Origin: Cystobasidium ongulense
Lineage: Eukaryota > Basidiomycota > Cystobasidiomycetes > Cystobasidiales > Cystobasidiaceae
Length of the DNA stretch: 64,000 bases
Assembly (NCBI GenBank): GCA_022835595.1
Contig: BQUP01000005.1
Location: forward strand, 1,731,501-1,795,500
Direction of reading: 5' to 3'
Part shown: piece by piece, positions 1 through 12,336 of the stretch
Position numbering within the stretch: the stretch's first letter is position 1
How the letters are laid out: the number at the start of each line of letters is the position of its first letter
Position numbers and translations under genes: made by a program
Notes under the pieces: generated by a model
Told to the model about the DNA's origin: nothing
The model's database searches: none
Seen by the model: only the letters and a program-made list of their open reading frames with translations

Positions 1-272
1 AATTGATAGAAGAGTGCTATCTAACGAGACATATAGTGAAACTGTTGATGTCAGGATCTCATCTGATGAGCTGTCGAACGCGACTGACAGATTTGCTCCT
101 CCGAAGCTGGACGCTGTTCCTCCTCGCACCTCACACCTGCACACGCTTTTGACGAGGTGACAACTTACAAGAGGTGGAGGACGACAAGAGACCCGCAGAA
201 TAGGGAGGAGACACACGAGACCCTCGCCATTTGTAACAGCGGTCAGAGGCAGCGTTGCCTGCTCGCGCAGCC
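1..272 (+). promoter_or_regulatory. Upstream region / 5' leader of the TUP1-like gene
   Basis: No gene is supported here. The stretch lies directly upstream of the first ATG of the Tup1-like gene and probably holds its leader and part of its promoter. No clear TATA box or repeat was recognised. Confidence 0.4.
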
Positions 273-3200
273 ATGAGCTACCTCCATCGCGCTGCTGGAG
301 CTGCAGCTGGCAGTGGTGGCACGCCGCTACCAACAGGAGGAGCAGGACAGCCAGCAGGACAGCTGCAAGGCGGAGCAGCAGGGCCGTCGATACCACAGCA
401 GCATATGACTTCGGTGGGGATGTCTGGGCGACTGGCCGAGCTGCTGGACTATGTCAAGGGCGAGTTTGAGACGGTTTCGTCGCAAGCAGAAGCACTGAGA
501 CGCGACAATCACGAATACGCTGCACATGGTGAGTTTGCATGTATCAAGCAAAGTGCATTCCCTGTGCTGATTATCACGATATGTCGCTGGCTGCTATGCC
601 GCCCACAGCCGACATGCACTTTTCAGAAGTCAGCGCTATCCGGCGAGAGCTCACCGAGCTGGAACGAGAGCACTCGCGTGCCAAGCAAGCATACGAGGAG
701 AAGATAGCCGACCTCAAGCGCCAGCTCGAGACTGTGCGAGCTCAGCTGGGGCAAGGACCGCCCATTCCGTCTGTGATTCCAGCGAATACGAATCACTTTG
801 GAGCGCTGATGGGGCATCCACAAGGCATGTTCGGACAAGGGGGACCATCAGCAGACAACAGGGAGAGAGAGCGAGAACGAGGAGAAATGGACCGCGAGCG
901 CGATGTCAAGATTCCCAATGGCTCGAACGGCCACCCGAGCTCGGCTTCCGCAGGCGGACCTGGGCCTGGTCATGCTCTAGCTGGCGGGCCTGGATACCCC
1001 CAACACGGCCGACCTGGTCCTCCGGGATACAGCTATCCACAACAGCAACAGCATCATCCTCATCAGGACGGCCCTGAGCGCGGTCATGAAAGAGACGCAG
1101 CGTATCAGCAGCAATTGGGCAAACGCACGAGACCAGATGAGCCTGTGTACGATGGGCAGCCACCATCTGCAAAAAGCCGTGGTGTAGACAGTGCAAGACC
1201 ACATGAAAACGGTAAGTTGCTTTGATAGCCACTAGCCACCGCTGAGTGTCCCAGAAAGCTAAGTGTGTGCCTCCCCTCCGTCTGTGTACTGCTTCCATAA
1301 AGCAGGTGTAGAATCCAGATCATCCGCCGCCGCATCAAGCTTCCCTCCAGTTCGACCACCTTCTCGCACGTTCGCTCAATCACCACATAATATACCAGGA
1401 CGCCCGATATCGGCGGCCTCAGGTGCTCAGTCAATTGCCAACGCTCCTCCCAGCGAGCCGTCAGTCTTGTCACAAGCAGGAGCAGCAGGTCCATCGAGTG
1501 CAGTCAGCAGCGAACCGAAACCTGGTTTGAATCCACCCATACAACTTCAGAGGCCCTCCTCCACAACTCAAGGCGCTGCTCAGCCTGCTGCATCAACGAG
1601 CTCGCAACAAGATGATAGGTCTGCCAAAAAGCCCGACGGAGCCGCTGCCCCCGCACCTCAACAAGCACAACAAGCACAAGCACGCCTCCACAAACAGCCT
1701 GATTGGGATGTGACTTACAACCAAGAAGTAACAAAGAAGCTAGAAGTAGCCTTGGCTCACAGTTTTTTGCACGATAGGTGAGCAGCGATCTCGATGGCTC
1801 TGCTGCGGAGAACTTGCTGAACTTCCGTCGTCTATCTTTTTTCAGTGTTGTCTGCTGTGTTCGTATCTCTCCAAACGGCAAAATTCTCGCAACCGGTTGC
1901 AACCGAAATACGACGCTATACGATACCAAGACAGGAGCGATCGTAGCACAATTAGCAGAACCTATGGAAGGCAAGCCAGATAATTACATTCGAGCAGTTG
2001 CCTTCTCGCCGGATGGTAAATGTATAGCCAGTGGCTCAGAAGACAAGATCATACGAATTTGGGATCTCACAAGTCTCGCATTGGTATCAACCCTTCGAGG
2101 ACACGACAGTGAAATATACTCGCTTGCATTCTCGCCTGATGGGAAGCAACTTGTGTCTGGATCTGGAGATAGAACAGCTCGTATTTGGTCGCTTGAGCAC
2201 AAGAAAGTTACGAAAGAACTTCGAATTGATGAAACTAGGAAACTGGATAATGGAACAGTGTTAGATGCTGGTGTTACCAGTATTGCTATCTCACCTGATG
2301 GAAAACTACTCATTGCTGGAAGCTTGGATCATATAGTTCGAGTTTGGGATATGCAAACGGGAGCATTGTTAGACAGATTGAAAAACCACAAAGATTCGGT
2401 CTATTCCGTCGCTTTCTTACCTGGTGGAAAGCAGCTGCTCACTGGAAGTTTGGACAAGACACTCAAAATATGGGACCTGACTGCCTTGCGACAGGCGATG
2501 GCAACTGGAGCAAAGATCGATCCGGATGTATCGCTTACGACTTGCAAGCAGACTTTCGTAGGACACAAGGTAAGTTCTTAAAAGTCCGCAAAGTTAGGTG
2601 GTAATGGAGTCATGTTCGATTTGACATTGATTATCTTGCCATTTCCCGCAAAACAGGACTTTGTTCTTTCAGTCGCTGCGTCGCCCGACGGCAATTACAT
2701 CGCTTCAGGCTCAAAAGATCGTGCGGTGCAGTGCTGGGACATACGCACAGGCAAAGCACAATTTGTCGTGCATGGACACAAGAATTCCGTCATCTCAATC
2801 GCCATGTCGGAAGTAGGTGGATTCTTAGCGACGGGAAGTGGAGATTGGCAAGCTAGATTGTTCAAGATCTCTGGTATGGATGAGCCAGTCGCCAAACCAG
2901 CGATCCTTGCGCCTACTGCAAGCACTCAATCGCAAACACAATCGCCAGCAGCTCCTCAGCCACAGCCGGGGTCAGAAGCGAGTGTCGGAGCGAAAGATCC
3001 AGCGACAGTGAAAAAGGAGAATGGGACGAACGAGATCAATGGGCTTAACCTATCCGAGGAAAGCTCTGCGGCGCCTGCTGTAACGTCAGCGACAAAAGAT
3101 GCACCACAATTGAAGTCCACTGCTGCTCAAGACGGTACGCCAGACACAGCACCAGCAGCCCCAGCAGCCCCAGCAAATGCACCCAGCAGTCCAAGCAGCA

Positions 3201-3388
3201 TGAAGATCGATGCTCCAACTGCAGAGGTGTCATCTGCGGAAAAGACAGTAACGAAAGAGACGACTGCAGTGACCCCGGAGACTACTTCTGTTGAAGCTGC
3301 ACCCAAAGGCATATCGGGAGGAACGAATGGAGACACCACAATGGCAGACTCGCCTGCACCTCAAGCAGTGCCGTCGACGAATGCGTAG
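273..3388 (+). CDS. TUP1: Tup1-type WD40 transcriptional corepressor
   Basis: General transcriptional corepressor; in fungi Tup1 tetramers bind Ssn6/Cyc8 and are recruited by DNA-binding repressors in the nucleus. The first ATG (273) opens a protein whose residues about 50-130 match the Tup1 N-terminal tetramerisation helix (start GRLAELLDYVKGEFETV, then the charged helix after VSAIRRELTELEREHSRAK). A long Gln/Pro/Gly/Ser-rich linker follows, then seven WD40 blades, for example SPDGKCIASGSEDKIIRIWD and SPDGNYIASGSKDRAVQCWD. Exons inferred from GT-AG sites are about 273-530, 627-1211, 1307-1779, 1847-2570 and 2659-3388. After the last blade comes an Ala/Pro/Ser/Thr-rich tail of about 160 residues, whereas yeast Tup1 ends soon after blade seven. 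Family assignment is strong; exact exon ends are by eye. Confidence 0.93.
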
Positions 3389-3859
3389 GTTGAACTGGAT
3401 TACAAGACAGCCTCGTTAAGAAGAGTAAACGTTCCATACAAGCGGGAGAAAGTGTATAGTGCATCCTGAAGAAACAAGAATTAACTCTATACCAAGCAAT
3501 ATTGCCGGCATGTCAGGCAGGACCTTTTGCAGCACCCTGCGATAGTGGCGAAGGAGGGAAGGGCAGATACAAAGAGAGGCCAGTGCAAGGAATGTAGTTG
3601 AGCAGTGCCATTGAAAAAGGGAGATATGTAGGCTGATATGTGTGATGTGTCGTAGTGTGTGTGTCTTGTATCAATTGAGCGTAATAGAAAGAAAGCCTGA
3701 CAGATCTGAGAGGGACGCCCTCGTCGTCCAAGTCGCGAGCGTCAGCCACGACTATCCGACTCACCACCACGCCCCCATGAAAACAGGACTAGCCGCAGTG
3801 CAGATGCAGACGGACTAGGCGTACATGCATTGGCACACGCTCCAAGGCCTTCCTCGAGC
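3389..3859. other. Intergenic region, nothing recognised
   Basis: Spacer of 471 bases between the Tup1-like stop and the MFS transporter start. A short ATG-led reading frame near 3777 stops after 13 codons and is upstream of the chosen start. No repeat or RNA gene was seen. Confidence 0.5.
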
Positions 3860-5586
3860 ATGGACTCGTCACCTCCAGCAGAGCGTCTCGGGTCGCAGGA
3901 TGCGGTTATCAGTAACACGGTCGAGCGGCCAGGAAGAGCGCGGTATGCTTTGCTGTGCTGCTGCATTGTGCTCAAGTGAGACGAGAAGTACTTAATCAGA
4001 TGTTACACACGCTGACCTGTCGTCCGTTATATCACAGCTGCAGTACCGCTGCTGCGCCGTTCATATTCACTCTCTATGGGCCTACATTGACCAGTAAGCT
4101 TGTCTCCAGCTATGCAAAGACTATACCAATTGCTCATACGCCGACTTGTCACCCTGCAGAGCAAATGGGCCTCTCGATGAGCCAGACGAATGCCATCGCT
4201 CTCGGTGCTATCCTCGGTCAATACGGCGCCGCGCTCTTCATGGGTGCATTTGCTGATAAGAGCGCCCGCCTGTCCTCTCTACTCGCAAGCATCCTCTTCA
4301 TCGCTGGCTACAGCATGATGTCCATCTCGCTCTCCCGCAGCATCCCTCCTTCGTACGCCTTCTTCGTTGGCTACTTTGTTCTTGCTGGCAGTGGCACGGT
4401 GGCGTCTTACTTCGCCGCCTTGACGGCATCTGCGAAGAGCTTTCCGGATCACCCGGGCCTAGCTATTGGCATCCCAAGTGCTCTGTTCGGTATATCACCT
4501 CTCCTATTATCGACAATTGGAAGTGCTCTCTTCACAATCTCGGACGGGGAGAATGCCGGCGATATCGACGCTGTCGGGTTGTTCGCGTTCTTTGGTATCG
4601 TAACAGGACTGGTGAACCTATTCTCAGCCTGCTTCATCAAGCCAATCATTGTCCCAGAAACCGAAGAGAAACTCGCTGCAAACGACTCTGCTATAACAGG
4701 GGCGGATGAAACCCAGCCTCTGCTTCCTACACTCGTTCATCCGCCACATCAAGATGTAGTCCGTTTCCTCAAGCAGAGCAGTCCTTGGATTTTCGTCGCC
4801 ATAGTTCTGTTAGTCAAGTGAGTCGGTCGTCAACGCCCTGAGATGTTGCCGATCCATTGTCTAATGTGCCTCCTGTGACTGTTGCAGCGGGCCTTGCGAG
4901 GTCATTTCTCAGAACTTGGGCTCGCTCAGCGAAGCCCTCGTTCCAGCTTCTGCAACTGGATGGCCAGATCATGAAAGCCTCACTTCCCGAAGGCGTCAGA
5001 TTCAAATTTTCAGTGCAGTCAACACCTTGACTCGCTTACTCTTCGGCGCGTTAAGCGATTATACGAGTCCGCCTATTCACGGCTCTACAGCCAAGAAAGC
5101 TCATTTCACGACACCTAGAATCGCGTATATACAGTTAGCTGCATCGGTGCTTATGCTAGCTAGTCTTTCAATGGCTTTCTTCGTCAAGACTATTGGAACC
5201 CTTTGGACATTGTCGGTCGGATCAGGTCTTGCATATGGTCTTATCAGTACAATTGGACCTTCGCTCGTTTCTAGAGTTTGGGGAGAAGCGGACTTTGGAC
5301 GCAATTTCGGAATCCTATGGAGCAGTGAGTGACTTGGTACTCTTCGCATGTCATAGTGCAAGCTGACGCAATTTCCTCAACGCTCGCAGTCGCTGCCGTC
5401 GGACCTCTATTCTTCGGCTCACTGTATGGGTCAGTTTCAGATCATTTCGCCGAAGAGCAGCACAGTGGAAGCTGCAAAGGAGTGGAATGCTATCGTATCA
5501 CTTTTATCGTCATCGCATTAGGTTGCATCGTTGCATTGGTACTCCTCTCAATCTTGAGGAGACGCAAAGCATGGAGGAGAGTTTAG
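3860..5586 (+). CDS. MCH1-like major facilitator transporter
   Basis: Multi-pass membrane transporter of the major facilitator superfamily, resembling fungal Mch1/NFD4-type monocarboxylate-transporter homologues; the substrate is unknown. The start at 3860 (MDSSPPAERLG) gives a short cytosolic head before the first helix. Inferred introns are 3976-4037, about 4094-4159, about 4816-4888 and about 5322-5390. Removing them joins APFIFTLYGPTLT to KQMGLSMSQTNAIALG, the helix 1/loop/helix 2 pattern of the family. Further hydrophobic segments follow, a central hydrophilic loop with ETQPLLP, then NGPCEVISQNLGS and AAVGPLFFGSLYGSVSDHF near the last helices, ending in a basic tail (RRRKAWRRV). Membership of the MFS is clear; the MCH1-like label is by resemblance. 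Confidence 0.82.
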
Positions 5587-5794
5587 GGAGACATTGCCTG
5601 TAGCGTGTACAACAGAGCAGGTTTTGTCAGTGTACATTTAGCTTCCATCAAATCATGTAGCATGCCTTGTTGATCTGTGCATACCGCTTCACTGTCGCGG
5701 CAACATGGAATCTCAACTTTCAACTTTTCGCTTTTCTACTTCCTGTCAACTCTCAGATCATCATCTACGCGTCCTTCGAGCTGGCGTGAATGAA

Positions 5795-8574
5795 ATGGCC
5801 AATGGCGGGTCCACCGCAGCGGCACAGTCGCGCGCTCCAGACAGACCTGCGCAGTCAGCTGTCACCTATCGCCATCTGCTATCGAAGCAGACGCTGGGTG
5901 TTACGTAGGTTGTGTATCATGTTATTCCGATTCCAGTATAGAGGCTGATCGGAGCATGGCCATCTGTATCGACACGGAAACAACAGCAATCCGCTGCGTG
6001 TCATTGCACACTGTGATATAGATGCTGCGTATGCGTGAGTCTGGCCGTCGTGCTGTCTAGTGGTGGAGCGGTGCCACTCAACATCATAATTGCTGATCCT
6101 GTTGCGGCTCATACCAGACAATTTGAAATGGTCAGGCTGGGATTATCGCCTGAAACTCCTGTAGCATGTCAACAATGGACTGGTCTGATAGCTATCAACT
6201 ACCCTGCTCGAGCATTCGGCATCACAAGACACATGACTGTTGATGAGGTGCGTTCAACTGAAACGACATATGCCTGTGGGGATGCAATTCATGCTTACTT
6301 CTCGCGGTCATGGCAAAAGGCTAAGAAGAAGTGTCCCGAACTTGTAGCTGTACAGTGAGTCGTCGCCGCACAATAGCCCCCAGGAAAGACCTACAGCTTA
6401 TACCCGGATCAGTGTGGCAACATACAAAGAGGGAGAGGATAAAGCTGGATACTGGCCAGATGCAAAACCAGAGACGCACAAGGTGACGCGCCGTTCCATA
6501 GCCTGATATGAAACCTTACTGACTGTTTATCGCTATCCGCAGGTCTCGCTTGAGCCTTTCAGACGCGAGTCGCTCAAGATCCTTAAGGTCTTCTCAGAAT
6601 CGTGTCCGACAATAGGTGCGATGCTCTGATGCCAATCGTGTCAGGCCTTTACTAACGGCAATGAGTCCATTCAGAGAAAGCATCTATCGATGAAGCATAT
6701 CTGGACTTTACCTTACCTGTTCGAGACCTGATCCTCGAACGAAATCCGCATCTAGCCACTTTCCCAGCCGATTCTCCCCTCGGACTTGATACACCCCTGC
6801 CTAGTCCACCGGATATAGACTGGGAGCCTCTAGGGAATGTAGTCCCGGTCCTCACCGAAGCAGACCAAGCAAAGCTCGACGCACTTGAGGCCTGCGAAGA
6901 GGGAAGCAAAGAACCTGCAGAGAGCAAAGCTGAAAATCAAGCACCTACATCATCACAAATCATCGAGAAACCGGCAGACCTTCTCAATGCCTGGAGTGAT
7001 TATGCTTTGTCTATAGGAGCGGAGCTTATGCAACAGTGCAGGAGGGGTGTACTACAGCAGCTAGGATATACATGCTCTGCAGGGGTGGCTAAGAACAAGG
7101 TAAGTCGAAGTTTGCAACTCCTTTGACGTCTATCACCTAATTGCTTGTGAATTGCAGATACTGGCTAAATTGTGTAGTGCTTACAGAAAGCCAAATGCTC
7201 AGGTATGCTGTTACCATCCCTCAACATACAGCTATATTGACTGGCTCGCACACACATGTAGACTATACTGCGTAATGATGCTATATCGGGATTTCTTCGT
7301 CCTCTCAAGTTCACGAAAATCCGCTCCCTAGGTGGCAAGTTGGGTGCTTCAATTGCCCAAGAGTACGAGGCTGCTACAGTCGGAGATCTTTGGTAAGTAA
7401 AATTTATATCATGCTTGTTGGGCACGGCAATTCGTGCTTAAAATTCAAACAGGGACGTATCCATTCGCGATTTCCAAGCCAAGTTTGGTTCAGAAAGCGG
7501 TACATGGGTGTACAATGTGATACGTGGTGTCGAATTCGCCGAAGTAGCAGCCAAAACAGATGTTAAGTCTATGCTGTCCTCGAAAAACTTCAAGCCTTAC
7601 CTTCGCACATGGGACGAGATTGTAAGCTTTGCCGATTGTTGAGGGAACCTTGCTGACGTTCCTGTCACGCTTTAGATGTACTGGCTACGTATCATCGCGA
7701 CGGACCTGAACGCCCGTCTCAGCGAAGCTCGCGAGGTGACTCCTGGAGTTTGGGTAAGAGTCGCGGTACCGCACCCAGCTTCTTTCCCAGCGAACTGACG
7801 GTCGCCATTACGATGCAGCCAAAGACCATTGTACTCGGCGTACGAGATGACAAATACCAGAGTCGAAGTCGACAGGCTGCCTTTCCCGTCACGAACTCTC
7901 TCACTATCGATTACATCCTCAAATGCGGGGAGAAACTCATGAAGGAATATATCGCTGAAAGGCATGGTATCGGTGCAATTACAAATCTCCAGCTTTCATT
8001 TAGTGGACTAGAAAGAGCTGAAAGAGGCCAACAAGGCATCCAAGGCTTCTTCAATCCTGGTAATACCGGGAACTTAGTTGCAAGAGCTTCACCTGTACCT
8101 CCGTCTATCAAGTCTCCGTCCTCGAAAGCGTTGGGCAAACGCAAGGCAGAGGACACGTTTGTCGATCTCACTCTCACCGACGAAGACCTCAGCGAGCAGG
8201 ACGTGGACACATCTCGAAGCGTCAGCACCGTCCAAGTCAAGAGTCTGGTCAACGGAAACGGGCATGAGCGTAGCAGGTCGGCAGCATCAACCATATCAGA
8301 TGATGATGACAGTTCTGACATCGAAATAGTCGAAACTGCTCCTGTTGGACCAGTGTACCAATGTCCGCGTTGTGCAGCAATAATCAGCTTGCAAGCAGAT
8401 GAAAGTGGAGATCTGGTAGCTGCACGGAAAAGGGCTGAAAAGGTACACAAAGAGTGGCACGAACGATATGCGGCAGGGAATGTGGCGCCGAAGAAAGCAG
8501 CGAAAGATAAACCGCCGAAGAAGAAAAAGAGGAAGGGCCAGCAGAAGTTGAAGAGTTTTTTTAAGAAATGTTGA
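5795..8574 (+). CDS. RAD30: DNA polymerase eta (Y-family translesion polymerase)
   Basis: Copies past UV photoproducts in the nucleus. Splicing 5795-5904, 5987-6034 and 6118 onward gives NPLRVIAHCDIDAAYAQFE then VRLGL, QQWTGLIAINYPARAFGITRHM, VSLEPFRRESLKIL and SIDEAYLDFT, the Y-family palm and finger motifs. Later come the thumb region (AGVAKNKILAKLCSAYRKPNAQT) and a little-finger domain. The C-terminus carries a zinc finger of the ubiquitin-binding UBZ kind (CPRC, then HKEWH) and a perfect PCNA-binding box, QQKLKSFF, just before the stop. The catalytic acidic residues are present, but the pair that is Phe-Phe in yeast Rad30 (DMNAFFAQVE) reads Ala-Tyr here. There are about nine introns. An in-frame ATG at 5705 is an alternative start; 5795 fits the family better. 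Confidence 0.9.
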
Positions 8575-8823
8575 GACATGAACAGGGCTGCTCAGTATAG
8601 TGCCGACGAGATGAGTTCACACTGTCATTGTAATAATAGCCGTAAGGGATCGTAAGCAAAGCAAGTCATTTGCATTCAAGATGGTTCAGGCCCGCAGCAA
8701 TAATGGCCACCGTCATCAAATATGTTTCATTTGCATTATAACCTTTTGCGTGTTTATGAACTATATATAGCACTAACGAAGGAACAAAGAGAATGCCCTT
8801 TTTCACTTTGCGTCTTGTTAGTT

Positions 8824-11761
8824 CTAGAACCACCGCCTTCCGAGTCCTAGTAATTCAGATAGACTGAAAGCTAATGATCTACCTAGCTGTGTCACAGGAC
8901 CAGCTTGAATAGGCGGATAGACAGGTTTGCCAATAACATCAACATTCCATGCTTCTTTTCCATCTACCCATAATTTCATTGTTACAATGGGTTGTTCTGG
9001 GTTTCTTGTATCTACTTCGAAAGTTGAGAATTTACGATATCCATCGGGAATATCTGTTTGAGTGGATGCAACAGCGTGTCAGTATACGTCTGAACTGATG
9101 AAACTTGAAACGTCTCTTTAAATTGGTCGTAATCTCACATTTGAGAATCTTGTCTTCTCCAGTCGCACAAAGTCCACTCTTTTGACTTAATGTTCGAATA
9201 GGTAGGGAGAATTGATTCAAAGGACCGATACAGAAGTCGATTACTGTTTCTCTGATTGAAACGGCGGCGAACTCGTGACGATCTCCCGATAGTACAATTA
9301 CGCTGTAAAACAGAGAGAAAGTGGAAGGCGCGATCTCAGCCTTGTGGAGTCGCGTGAGGATAATCTATTTTATAGTCCTTACTTTGGTACGTATTCCATT
9401 ACATCCATGAGCCTTGAAGAGAGAAAGAGGAAAGATCGTCGTAAGAATTCGTTGAAAGCCGAATAGATGACGGAACAGGACCGAAAAGTTGATTGAAACC
9501 TTGCAACTCACTCGCTTCTTTCAGTCTGGAAACCGCCCCATGCTACAGAGGGGAAAGGTAGAGTTTCAACATATGAGTAGGGGGTAGATTAGAAGGAGGT
9601 CAGCAAGGGTTGCAACGCTAGCTGGAAGGAAGTGTTTGATCTTACTGTCGAATTTTCCGTTAGGTCCACCATAACAAGTCTGGAATGGTACGCTCGAGAC
9701 GACAAATTTGAAAGTGTGAGTACCGTTAACCTCTTTCAACCAATCCAAGAAGACTTGTTTTTGTTCTGATCCTAGCATTGTTTTATCTTCATCATCAATA
9801 GCTTCATTCGAAGATCTATAACGTCTTGTATCGCAAACGAAGAATGCAACATCTCCATATGACATTGAATAATAATTGACACCTGATTTGTAAGGTGCTG
9901 GATTTGCATTTCCTAGATATGCAGTGTATGCTGGTGATGCCATTTGGAAATAAGGATCACTATCATTGTTTTGACCCGCGTAATCCTATATTATGACAAT
10001 ACGCATTGTTGAAGTCAGTCAACACCGACAGACATAGAGGCAGGGGAAAAGCTGCAACTCACGTTAATAATTTCATGATCGTCATAGATATGGTAGGTAG
10101 GGATATTCTCATAAACACGCTTATAATCTTGAGAAGCGAAGTTTTGTCTATATAACTTGTAATAACCCTCTGCAGATCTAGTTTTCCACGGTACATCAGC
10201 GTAGATAAAGTCGCCCATAAACATCTAAAAGTAACAAAGAAACAAAGAATTTAGAAATGTTAATAAGGTCAGCAGATGCCACCACTGAATACGGAGAGTA
10301 TCCCAGTACGGGAGTTGACGTACCAGAAATTCAATCTTATCAGGGCTAATCCTATCAGCTAATTCACTTGCACCTTTGATACTCAAATGATCTTGACCAG
10401 GAGCATAAGGGAAATTTTGTTTAATACAAGAACTAGCTGCAAAAGTGAAATGAGTTTGATGTATAGATAATTTATAATCTGGTGAGGTTTTAAAATGATA
10501 AGGATGATCTACGTTTGGAGTTATGAATTTATCTTTTTTTGATGTTGGTAGGATCAAGGCATATTCGTAATCTGTACTTGGTCGTAGATCTTTTAGTTCT
10601 ATAGTAGAGACATAGTCTGTATCAGGGGATGGGATGATACTTCCTCCATAATGCCACGCTCCTGCTGCTCTTGATGCACGGTATACGAGCTTTGCGCTGT
10701 TCGCTTCGTTGTTAGTAGGTACTGTGGTTGCGTGTGTGTTGGCATTTGGATCCACTGCAGCGATGATGGAGTCCAGTACAGAGCCCGAAAGGTGATCTAC
10801 CTCTTCGACCGCTTCTTCATGAGTAATGATATCGGTTGGAGCGACAAAGGAGGATTGTATAGCTTCGGTTGGGAATAGACTCTTTGGAACTCTAGCTACC
10901 AATTTCACGCTTGTGTCCGAGACGGCACCAACTCTGACGAAAGTGGTATCTTTGACATCAAAGAATAACTTTGGAGTAAATTGGAAGTCTAGGCAGAGTA
11001 GGATGAGTATAGTATTGATGGCCAGAGAGAGATAATTGAATTTCCTCGAATTTGAAGGCAGTCCAAAGAGTAAATGTAAAGGATTCGGTCTTGATGGAAT
11101 GCCTAGATCTTTAGCCAGATGAGCAGTATGAGGCAGTCTCGTAGGAGGTAGTAACTGGCTAGTTCCGTGCGCCGATGTCTTGTTAGCAGCGACTGCGGCG
11201 TAGGATGGTTTATTCTTCTTGTGATTTGACTTTTTGCCGTTGTTATTGCTTCCATTTGGCTTTGCTGGGCTAGATACGAGACTGGCATTCTCTTTCTCCT
11301 GCTCTTCAATGTACTTTTGCTGCTGTGCTTCTAGTACTCTCTGTGGTTCATTCTCGAGCAGTTCAATGTTCTGATGGACCTTGACGAGGCCGGAGCAGTA
11401 GGCGAGGTAGAACCAGTAGCAGAACGAGGCGTACTTCCCGGCTGCATCGACAGCATCACGACGAGTGACCCATTCAGGTCAGCATGTGCATTGTCAGTCA
11501 CCATCATCCACCGCCCAACTGGCCACTGTGCAAAGGCAATCGAGGATGAATGAGAGCAATCCATCACTCACGAATGATCCTGAGGAACATGAAGCCAGCT
11601 ATCCTGGTGAGGATGCTCATCGTCGACGTGTACGCCGTGAGCACGCCCATGCTTGCAAGGTGCTGCTTTCTTGGTGTATTGAAGTATTCGTAGGTGATTG
11701 ACCGAGGGATGAGCAAAGGCGTCAGGTTTTCTTTCATTTCCAGATGGTCCAAAACAGGCAT
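8824..11761 (-). CDS. PhoD-like metallophosphatase with membrane-anchored N-terminus
   Basis: Phosphodiesterase/alkaline phosphatase D-type enzyme. The catalytic part contains FLMFMGDFIYADVPWK, YHIYDDHEIINDYAG, VAFFVCDTRRYR, FVVSSVPFQ and VIVLSGDRHEFAAV, the expected metal-binding blocks in order. Exons on the minus strand include 11761-11572, 11441-10324, 10224-10063 and about 9988-9654, followed by several small exons ending in a stop at 8824-8826. The first exon plus the start of the second give a hydrophobic stretch (TSTMSILTRIAGFMFLRII), then a Lys/Asn-rich linker, then a second hydrophobic segment (NYLSLAINTILILLCLDF) before the catalytic domain. This predicts one or two membrane passes with the enzyme probably outside or in a lumen. 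11761 is the first in-frame ATG found; an upstream exon cannot be excluded. Confidence 0.82.
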
Positions 11762-12336
11762 ATCGAAGGCATGGAAGCAGTTGCCAGTAATCACATGTGC
11801 GACTCATGCCAGTCTAGAGCTCGCTGCTGTCGTGTGTATGCCGTATTCGAGCCCATCATCTTGCAGTGGTCGATCATCATCCTCAGAACGCAGACCGGGT
11901 ACCACTATGGACGCAGCAAGCATTCGACAAGATCAATAGTCACCACCCGCAAGGCCATACATTGCCCAACACAAATTTCATGCACGCTGGCCAATTTCCT
12001 GCTTCCGGGTATATAGCAATAATCTCACACACTCCAGTAGCAGTTTCCAACTTTGGAATCCCATTTCCCACGGATCAGCGAGGCTTCGGCCGAGCGATGA
12101 AAGAGGATATTGCAAGCAACTGGACAATGGGCAGAAAGGTACATTAAAAGGGAGAGTGATGTAGCTTATAAAGCAGCTTGTATAATTACTACCCTTGACC
12201 GAACTAGCTTCCCTATAAAAGAGGACTCTCTCTCCGTCCTTGCTCTTCTCTTTCATCCACTCTCTCAAATACTAATCGCGTCCCACAGCACTGCCTACTA
12301 TTTCCATCACTCCACACCAACTTGAAAAGAGTCAAG
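11762..12336. promoter_or_regulatory. Divergent promoter region, phosphatase / GST
   Basis: Spacer of 575 bases between two divergently transcribed genes. A TATA-like element (TATAAAA, 12214-12220) lies about 120 bases before the GST start codon, in a pyrimidine-rich context that looks like a core promoter. Open frames on both strands here lack family resemblance. Confidence 0.45.

Noticed and set aside
7911-8579. 222-codon minus-strand frame over the end of polymerase eta
   Set aside because: The opposite strand encodes the zinc finger and PCNA box of polymerase eta, so this is a shadow.
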